Assembly (NCBI RefSeq): GCF_047468865.1
Contig: NZ_JBLGTV010000001.1
Location: 558,001-622,000, forward strand
DNA: 64,000 bases
Source of the DNA: Castellaniella hirudinis_A
GTDB taxonomy: Bacteria > Pseudomonadota > Gammaproteobacteria > Burkholderiales > Burkholderiaceae_B
Direction: 5' to 3'
The translations under genes and the position numbers were made by a program. Positions 58,977 through 64,000 of this stretch are shown in pieces (position 1 is the first letter of the stretch; the number at the start of each line of letters is the position of its first letter). The notes under the pieces are model-generated. The model had not been told where the DNA came from and made no database searches. It was given only the letters and a program-made list of their open reading frames with translations.

Positions 58977-59786
58977 ATGCGCATGAATCCCTCCACCTTC
59001 ATTGGCATTGTGGCCAGCATCCTGCTATTGGCGGTCGTCCTGGCGTTCTCCACCGAAGACCCCCGCTTGTTCATTGACTTGCCCGGGCTGGGGATCGTGC
59101 TGCTGGGCACGGCCGCCGCCACGTTCATCGCGTATCCCTTGCGCGAGGTCATGCGCATCTTCGGCCTGATCCGCAGCGTGGTGCATCACGAAAAGCTGTA
59201 CGTCGACCGGGATCTGGAAGACCTGGTCAGCATCTCCAAGATCTGGATGCAAAGCGATATCCGGGCCGTGGAAAACGCCCTGGAAAGAGTCTCCAACCCC
59301 TTCTTGCGCAGCGGCGTGCAGCTGGTGATCGACAACGTGCCCGAACAGGACATCCTCGATCTTTTGCAGTGGCGCATCGCCCGCATGAAAGCCAAAGAGC
59401 ACGCCGAGGCCCAGCTGTTCCGGGTCATGGCGGGTTTTGCCCCGGCCTTCGGCATGGTCGGCACGCTGGTCGGGCTGGTCAACCTGCTGTTCCTGCTGGG
59501 CGGCGGCGACATCACGGCCATCGGCCGCCAGATGGCGCTGGCCCTGATGACCACGTTCTACGGGGTGCTGCTGGCCAACCTGCTGTTCAAGCCCATCGCG
59601 GTCAAGCTGGAACGCCGCACCGAACAGCGTCTGGTGCTGATGAACACCATCCTCCAAGGGATCTCGATGATGAGCCAGAAGCGCAGCCCGGCCCTGATGC
59701 GTGAAACCCTGAAGGCCTTCGTCGCCGACGTGCGCGACGAAATCAAAGACAGCGACATGTTGGCCGGGCGGGAATCCACGGCATGA
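58977..59786 (+). CDS. MotA/PomA-like stator channel protein
   Basis: 269-residue inner-membrane protein of the MotA/TolQ/ExbB superfamily with four predicted helices. N-terminal GIVASILLLAVVLAFS and FIDLPGLGIVLLGTAAATFI, cytoplasmic loop to about residue 140, then GFAPAFGMVGTLVGLVNLLF with the conserved Pro, and LALMTTFYGVLLANLLFKPIA. PomA-like proteins conduct ions for flagellar torque. The gene overlaps its partner by four bases but no flagellar genes are near. ATG codons at 58977 and 58983 are both possible. Confidence 0.85.
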   Translation: MRMNPSTFIGIVASILLLAVVLAFSTEDPRLFIDLPGLGIVLLGTAAATFIAYPLREVMRIFGLIRSVVHHEKLYVDRDLEDLVSISKIWMQSDIRAVENALERVSNPFLRSGVQLVIDNVPEQDILDLLQWRIARMKAKEHAEAQLFRVMAGFAPAFGMVGTLVGLVNLLFLLGGGDITAIGRQMALALMTTFYGVLLANLLFKPIAVKLERRTEQRLVLMNTILQGISMMSQKRSPALMRETLKAFVADVRDEIKDSDMLAGRESTA

Positions 59787-61240
59787 GATCCGGCCCCGTC
59801 GAGCTGCAGCCCGCGCGCGAATTCATCCAGCGCATGCATGCGCTGGAGGCCGAACTGCAGCAGGCCCGCCAGCAACAGCGGCGTCTGCGGGCCGACCCGG
59901 GCGCCGCTGCGCGCTGGGGCCTGGAATCCGGCCCGGCGCCGCAACAGGAAGAAGGCTGGTTTTTGACCTACCTGGACATGATGACCCTGCTGCTGGTGGT
60001 CATGATCGTCATGCTGTCGTTTTCGGGGCCGCTCATCCATGTGGCCGATGACGCCGGTGCGCCGCCGCCCGCCGCGCCGGTTCAGGCGGCCGCCCTGCCC
60101 GGCGCGTCCAGCCCAGCGGCACCCGGTCAAACAGTGCCCAGCCAGACAGTGCCCAGCCAGGCAGCGCTCGTGGCCTTGGCGCCGCCCGAGGGGCCCTTCA
60201 TGGCGCAGGGGGATGCGCCGCGCCCAATGGCCATCATCCCCGCGCCCGATTCTTTTGCGCCCTACCCGGCGGCGCCCACCGGCGATTTCTACCCGCTCGC
60301 GGATTCGGCGAACCGTCTGGCGCGCCTGTCGAGCGCCTACCCCACCCCGGGCGACCTGACCCCGCCCGCTGCGCCCGCCCTGCCGTCGCCAGCCGCTGCG
60401 CCGGCCTCGCCATCCCCGGCTGCCGACCAGGGCGCGCCGGGCGCTGGCAGCCCGGCCGGGTCGCCGCCGGCCCCGCGTGCCGAGGCGGCTCCGGCGACCC
60501 CGGCGGCGCAGACCAGCCCGCCGAGCGGCTCCGGCGACCCCGGCGGCGCGCCAGCGGTTCCCGCCGCCCCGGCCGCACTGCCGGCGGCCCCCAGCCCCGC
60601 GCCGGAGCCCCCTGCCCCCAGCCCGCAGTCCGAGGGCCAGGCCCTGGCTGCGGATCTGGCGCTGGACAAGCTGGGCAGCGAGGTCGAGGTCGTCGTCAAC
60701 CAGCGCTCGATCAGCCTGCGAATCAACAGTGAAATCCTGTTCGGTACGGGCCAGGCGGATCTCAGCCCCCATGGGCAAGATGTCCTGACACGCATGGCCA
60801 GGCTGCTGGTCAGCAAAGGCTATGACATCGTGGTCGAAGGCCATACGGATTCGATTCCGGTGCGCGGCAATGGGCGCTATCCCTCCAACTGGGAGCTTTC
60901 CACCGACCGGGCGGGCAGCGTGGTGCGCTTTCTGCTGGCCAACGGCATCGACAAAGCCCACCTGCGCGCCGTCGGCTTCGCGGACACGCGGCCGATCGCC
61001 AGCAACCAGGACGCCCGGGGCCGGGCGCGCAACCGGCGGGTGGAACTGGTGATCGAGAAAGGCCCGGCCACCGCCTCACCGGCCCGGCCCGGGGCGCTCG
61101 TCGCGCCGCCCGCCGCCGCGCCTGCAGCGGCCGGGCAAGACACCGCCGCCGTCCCGCCGTCCGAGACCGACCTGATCCTGCAACAGGCGCACGACAGGCC
61201 GGCCGGCTTGGACGGCGACACCAATTCGCCAACGGAATGA
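59783..61240 (+). CDS. MotB/PomB-like OmpA-domain protein with very long Ala/Pro linker
   Basis: 485 residues. A 58-residue cytoplasmic N-terminus with a short coiled coil (LEAELQQARQQQRRL), one membrane helix (about 60-82) containing Asp65 in YLDMMTLLLVV, the position of the ion-carrying Asp of MotB, then about 200 residues dominated by Ala and Pro, and an OmpA peptidoglycan-binding domain (about 300-425: INSEILFGTGQADLSPHG, VEGHTDSIPVRGNGRYPSNW, part, and RARNRRVELVIEKG). MotB is usually near 300 residues, so the linker is exceptional. Together with the overlapping MotA-like gene it forms an orphan stator pair. Confidence 0.85.
   Translation: MRSGPVELQPAREFIQRMHALEAELQQARQQQRRLRADPGAAARWGLESGPAPQQEEGWFLTYLDMMTLLLVVMIVMLSFSGPLIHVADDAGAPPPAAPVQAAALPGASSPAAPGQTVPSQTVPSQAALVALAPPEGPFMAQGDAPRPMAIIPAPDSFAPYPAAPTGDFYPLADSANRLARLSSAYPTPGDLTPPAAPALPSPAAAPASPSPAADQGAPGAGSPAGSPPAPRAEAAPATPAAQTSPPSGSGDPGGAPAVPAAPAALPAAPSPAPEPPAPSPQSEGQALAADLALDKLGSEVEVVVNQRSISLRINSEILFGTGQADLSPHGQDVLTRMARLLVSKGYDIVVEGHTDSIPVRGNGRYPSNWELSTDRAGSVVRFLLANGIDKAHLRAVGFADTRPIASNQDARGRARNRRVELVIEKGPATASPARPGALVAPPAAAPAAAGQDTAAVPPSETDLILQQAHDRPAGLDGDTNSPTE
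60131..60160 (+). repeat. 15-bp tandem duplication in the MotB-like linker
   Basis: ACAGTGCCCAGCCAG occurs twice back to back, encoding TVPSQ-TVPSQ. In-frame, probably a recent slippage event. Confidence 0.85.
60485..60549 (+). repeat. 25-bp direct repeat read in two frames in the MotB-like linker
   Basis: The same 25 bases, beginning GCGGCTCCGGCGACC, start at 60485 and again at 60525. The offset of 40 is not a multiple of three, so the first copy is translated as AAPATPAA and the second as GSGDPGGA. Confidence 0.8.
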
Positions 61241-61275
61241 CGGGCGGCGCGGGCCTTCGGGCCGGCGCGGCGCGA

Positions 61276-61698
61276 TCAATCCTGGGAAAAATGCCGGCCG
61301 TTGAAATCCAGCGTCGTCAGGCGGCCGTCCATCTTGCCCATGCCCGGTGAATTGAGCGGCATGCCCGGCGCCGCGACCCCGCGGATTCGGGGATCGGCCA
61401 GCAGTTTGCGCACAGCCGCCGCCGGCACATGGCCTTCGATGACTTGCCCGCTGGATGCGACCACCGCCGTGTGGCAGGAAACCAGGTTCGGCGGCACCCC
61501 CAAGCGGGCCTTGACCGCCGCCATGTCACGGGACGGGATTTCCTGGATCTCGAAGCCTTCGGCCCGCATGTATTGCGCCCAGCCATGGCAGCAGCCGCAA
61601 TCGGGATCCTGGTAGACGGTCATGTCCTGCCCAGCCAGGGCATTGAAGCCGACGCCCAGGGCGGCGGCGAACAAGACGGTGCGAATTGTCGTATGCAT
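61276..61698 (-). CDS. DUF411 family periplasmic metal-binding protein
   Basis: 140 residues with a signal peptide cleaved after ALA near residue 22. The mature part starts MTVYQDPDCGCCHGWAQYM; the C-x-C-C cysteines are the family signature and are thought to bind copper. LGVPPNLVSCHTAVV and VIEGHVPAAAVRKLL complete the DUF411 fold. DUF411 genes often lie in copper or heavy metal operons, but none is adjacent here. Converges with the MotB-like gene. Confidence 0.88.
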   Translation of the reverse strand: MHTTIRTVLFAAALGVGFNALAGQDMTVYQDPDCGCCHGWAQYMRAEGFEIQEIPSRDMAAVKARLGVPPNLVSCHTAVVASSGQVIEGHVPAAAVRKLLADPRIRGVAAPGMPLNSPGMGKMDGRLTTLDFNGRHFSQD

Positions 61699-61937
61699 AA
61701 GGGAAATTCCTGGGAAAGGCCACATGCCGCGTGGATGGCTGTCGCGTGTGCGTCCCGCATGCCGGGCAGCCGCCGCGTACCGGGGGCATCATAGCCGATG
61801 GTGAAGCAATGCCCCGATCTGGCCGCCGCATCTCGGGCTGATCCCAATATAAAAAAAAAGAATACGTACATACAATGGCGCAGCAATCCCGGCACGGACA
61901 GGTGCTCACCAGACTATCAGACCCTAAGGCTCTCGCC

Positions 61938-63824
61938 ATGCGACTTCGTTCATTATCCATACGCGCCAAACTCGTGTTGGCCTCTGTACTCACCGTTGCC
62001 GTGGCCATGGTGCTGCTGGCCACGGCGAATGTCCTGTCCGCCCAGCGGACCGTCAAGGCGCTGGTGGGCGAGCAGACCGCCAGTCTGATCAAAAGCAACG
62101 CCCGAGAGATCGAAAGCTGGGCGCGCGACAAAAAAGACATCCTGTCCTCGGTGGCGCCGGTGGCCCTGATTCCCGAGCCGGAAACCTATCTGCAGCAGGC
62201 GCAGAAATCGGGCCGCTTCATGCAGACCTACATTGCGCTGGCCGGCAGCAAGATACTCAAGAACAACGCGCCCATCAGCCTGCCCGCCGACTACGACCCC
62301 GCCACCCGGCCCTGGTACATCGACGCGGTCAAGGCGGGCCAGCCCATCTTGACAGCGCCTTATCAGGATGCCTCGTCCGGCAAGCTGGTGCTGACCGTGG
62401 CCACGCCGGTCGACGCCAGCGGCAAGCTGCAGGCGGTGATCGCCGGGGACATCACCCTGGACGATGTCATCGACAGCACCCGCGCCCTGCGCCCCACCGA
62501 GCACAGCTTCGCCTACCTGGTGGCGGGCGACGGCAGCATCATCGCCCACCCGGATCCGGCCCTGACCATGAAGCCTGCCACGGATGTGTTTCCCCGCTAC
62601 GGCCTGCAGCGCCTGCGGCAACTGGCGGACAACCCGGGCGAACTGGGCGACACCATCATCGCCGGCCCCGTCTACTGGCTGACCGCGCACCCCATCGCCG
62701 GCACCGACTGGATGCTGGTAGTGGCGCTGAACCAGGGCGACGTGCTGGCCGGGGTGCGCCAGATGCGCTGGCAGGCCGTGATCACCGGCCTCGTCATGAT
62801 CCTGCTGGCGGCCACGGTGCTGACCCTGTTGACCCGCGCCCTGCTGCGCCGCCTGGGCAGCCTGAAGGACGCCCTGCAGGACATTGCCTCCGGCGAAGGC
62901 GATCTCACCCGGCGGCTGGATCAGTCCGGCCAGGATGAACTCTCGCAGGTGGGCGCGTCGTTCAACCAGTTCGTGGACAAGATCGCGGGCACCTTGCGCA
63001 GCATCCGCCAGACCACGGACTCCGTTCACGTGGCTTCCGACGAAATCGCGGCGGGCAATACCGATCTGGCCCGGCGCACCGAGGGCAATGCCGCCAGCCT
63101 GCAGGAAACCTCCAGCTCCATGGAAGAACTCTCCAGCACCGTCAAGCAGACCGCCGACGCCGGCAATGCGGCGGTGGCCCTGGCCAACAGCGCCCGCGAT
63201 GCCGCAAACCACGGGGGAGTGCTGATGGGCCAGGTGGTGCACACCATGCAGGGTATGAACGACAACGCCAGCAAAATCGGCGACATCATCGGGGTCATCG
63301 ACAGCATCGCCTTCCAGACCAACATCCTGGCGCTGAACGCGGCCGTCGAAGCCGCCCGCGCGGGCGAACACGGCAAGGGCTTCGCGGTGGTGGCCGCCGA
63401 GGTTCGGGCGCTGGCGCAGCGCAGCGCGCAGTCCGCCCGCGAAATCAAGTCCCTGATCGACACCAATGTGACCCAGGTCGCCCATGGGGGCGAGCAGGTT
63501 CGCCAGGCGGGCGAAGCCATGGAAAAAATCGTGGCCGAAGTCCAGCGCGTGACCGACATCATCAATGAAATCAAGGTGGCCACCAGCGAACAAAGCCAGG
63601 GCATCAGCCAGATCGAGATCGCCGTCCAGCAACTGGACGGCTCGACCCAGCAGAATGCCGCGCTGGTGCAGCAGTCCGCCGCCGCCGCCGACAGCCTGCG
63701 CGATCAGGCGCAGCGCCTGGCGCAGGCTGTCGCGGGGTTCAAGCTGGACGCGCACGAACCTGCGCAGGCGGTTCATCCGGGCGGCAGCGGCCGCCGCCCC
63801 GCCCTGCCCGCGCCGGGCCATTAA
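61938..63824 (+). CDS. Methyl-accepting chemotaxis protein with dCache sensor
   Basis: 628-residue receptor. Helix 1 (about 11-33), a periplasmic double-Cache domain (about 40-285; YDPATRPWYIDAVKAGQPILTAPYQD, part, is the Cache ligand-pocket signature), helix 2 (about 290-312), HAMP, then the signalling domain with IAFQTNILALNAAVEAARAGEHGKGF (part). dCache domains of this form commonly bind amino acids or organic acids. No terminal pentapeptide for CheR. The ATG at 61938 places a basic stretch (MRLRSLSIRAK) before helix 1; an upstream ATG at 61875 is less likely. A terminator overlaps the stop codon. Confidence 0.92.
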   Translation: MRLRSLSIRAKLVLASVLTVAVAMVLLATANVLSAQRTVKALVGEQTASLIKSNAREIESWARDKKDILSSVAPVALIPEPETYLQQAQKSGRFMQTYIALAGSKILKNNAPISLPADYDPATRPWYIDAVKAGQPILTAPYQDASSGKLVLTVATPVDASGKLQAVIAGDITLDDVIDSTRALRPTEHSFAYLVAGDGSIIAHPDPALTMKPATDVFPRYGLQRLRQLADNPGELGDTIIAGPVYWLTAHPIAGTDWMLVVALNQGDVLAGVRQMRWQAVITGLVMILLAATVLTLLTRALLRRLGSLKDALQDIASGEGDLTRRLDQSGQDELSQVGASFNQFVDKIAGTLRSIRQTTDSVHVASDEIAAGNTDLARRTEGNAASLQETSSSMEELSSTVKQTADAGNAAVALANSARDAANHGGVLMGQVVHTMQGMNDNASKIGDIIGVIDSIAFQTNILALNAAVEAARAGEHGKGFAVVAAEVRALAQRSAQSAREIKSLIDTNVTQVAHGGEQVRQAGEAMEKIVAEVQRVTDIINEIKVATSEQSQGISQIEIAVQQLDGSTQQNAALVQQSAAAADSLRDQAQRLAQAVAGFKLDAHEPAQAVHPGGSGRRPALPAPGH

Positions 63825-63846
63825 CCCGATTGACGGGCGGGTTTTT
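63823..63846 (+). terminator. Intrinsic terminator of the dCache receptor gene
   Basis: AACCCG and CGGGTT around nine bases, followed by TTTT. It begins within the stop codon of the receptor gene. Confidence 0.75.
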
Positions 63847-63970
63847 GTCGAAAACGGTCATATCGACATAGCCCATCCGTCGTTCTGTTTGCCGGCCGGG
63901 GTTCATAAAATGACCGCATTGCCAGCCAGATCTCCCTGTCTGTGGCGCAACCGATCATTGAGGGGCCCTC

Positions 63971-64000
63971 ATGAGCACTCCCGCACCCACTCGTAAACAC
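63971..64000 (+). CDS. Start of an unidentified gene
   Basis: An ATG at 63971 preceded by GAGGGG opens a frame (MSTPAPTRKH) that runs off the right edge. Ten codons are not enough to name it. Confidence 0.45.
   Translation, partial: MSTPAPTRKH

Noticed and set aside
58977..61240. Zorya-type phage defence (ZorA/ZorB)
   Set aside because: MotA/MotB-like pair fits the membrane components, but ZorC, ZorD or ZorE are absent and the MotA-like protein lacks the long ZorA tail.

Overview
The window is about 64 kb of GC-rich (roughly two thirds GC) chromosome from a betaproteobacterium, most probably order Burkholderiales and family Alcaligenaceae (Bordetella/Castellaniella/Pusillimonas-like). That placement is inferred from gene content and arrangement (rph-rdgB-hemW, glnA-ntrB-ntrC, recG-oxyR-dps, nadB/nadA/nadC, fabA-fabB, periplasmic binding proteins of Liv type, a short dispersed GC-rich repeat), not from a marker gene. 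No rRNA, tRNA, CRISPR array, prophage or intact insertion sequence was recognised. Genes are dense and mostly housekeeping, with a few accessory islets.

Layout. 0-3 kb: end of a polar amino acid ABC importer and a Ktr/Trk potassium uptake pair (minus strand). 3-7 kb: Old-Yellow-Enzyme-like oxidoreductase, YqeY-like protein, FlhE-like secreted protein, and the fabA-fabB operon. 7-9.7 kb: two MFS exporters translationally coupled on the minus strand (CynX-like and fosmidomycin-resistance Fsr-like). 9.8-13 kb: a nitric oxide reductase operon of unusual make-up (small two-helix membrane protein, NorC with two haem c domains, NorB with a C-terminal extension), with a perfect FNR/DNR-type palindrome upstream. 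13-14.1 kb: a lower-GC islet with VapD and a RelE/HigB-HTH toxin-antitoxin pair. 14.1-17.7 kb: yicC and rph-rdgB-hemW. 17.7-22.2 kb: glnA-ntrB-ntrC with a readable sigma-54 promoter and NtrC site. 22.3-27.3 kb: fpr, ridA, recG, oxyR, dps. 27.4-40.1 kb: a stand-alone Liv-type binding protein, a dihaem cytochrome c peroxidase with a striking operator, ugpBAEC, proC and a full livKHMGF branched-chain amino acid importer. 40.1-46.7 kb: GC-rich repeats, glutathione transferase, D-2-hydroxyacid dehydrogenase next to an Epd-type dehydrogenase, fumC, DUF488, NfeD-stomatin pair, redoxin. 46.9-51.1 kb: cytochrome c and the NAD de novo genes nadB and nadA-nadC. 51.1-52 kb: a manganese (yybP-ykoY) riboswitch in front of a Gdt1/UPF0016 Mn exporter. 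52-58.1 kb: chemoreceptor divergent from a 3-hydroxybenzoate 4-monooxygenase-like gene, a Liv-type binding protein and a LysR regulator. 58.1-64 kb: antitoxin with a truncated ParE toxin, an orphan MotA/MotB-like pair with a very long Ala/Pro linker, a DUF411 protein, a dCache chemoreceptor and the first codons of another gene.

How it fits together. The cell appears to be a motile or formerly motile, metabolically flexible bacterium able to respire or detoxify NO at low oxygen (nor operon and cytochrome c peroxidase, both with FNR-like boxes), with NtrB/NtrC nitrogen control, OxyR/Dps/redoxin peroxide defence, manganese export, and aromatic acid degradation linked to a chemoreceptor. The most notable items are the composite nor operon, the 11-bp perfect inverted repeat just downstream of a predicted FNR promoter of ccp, the VapD/toxin-antitoxin islet, the pairing of a 2-hydroxyacid dehydrogenase with Epd (possible vitamin B6 link), and the dispersed GC-rich repeat family.
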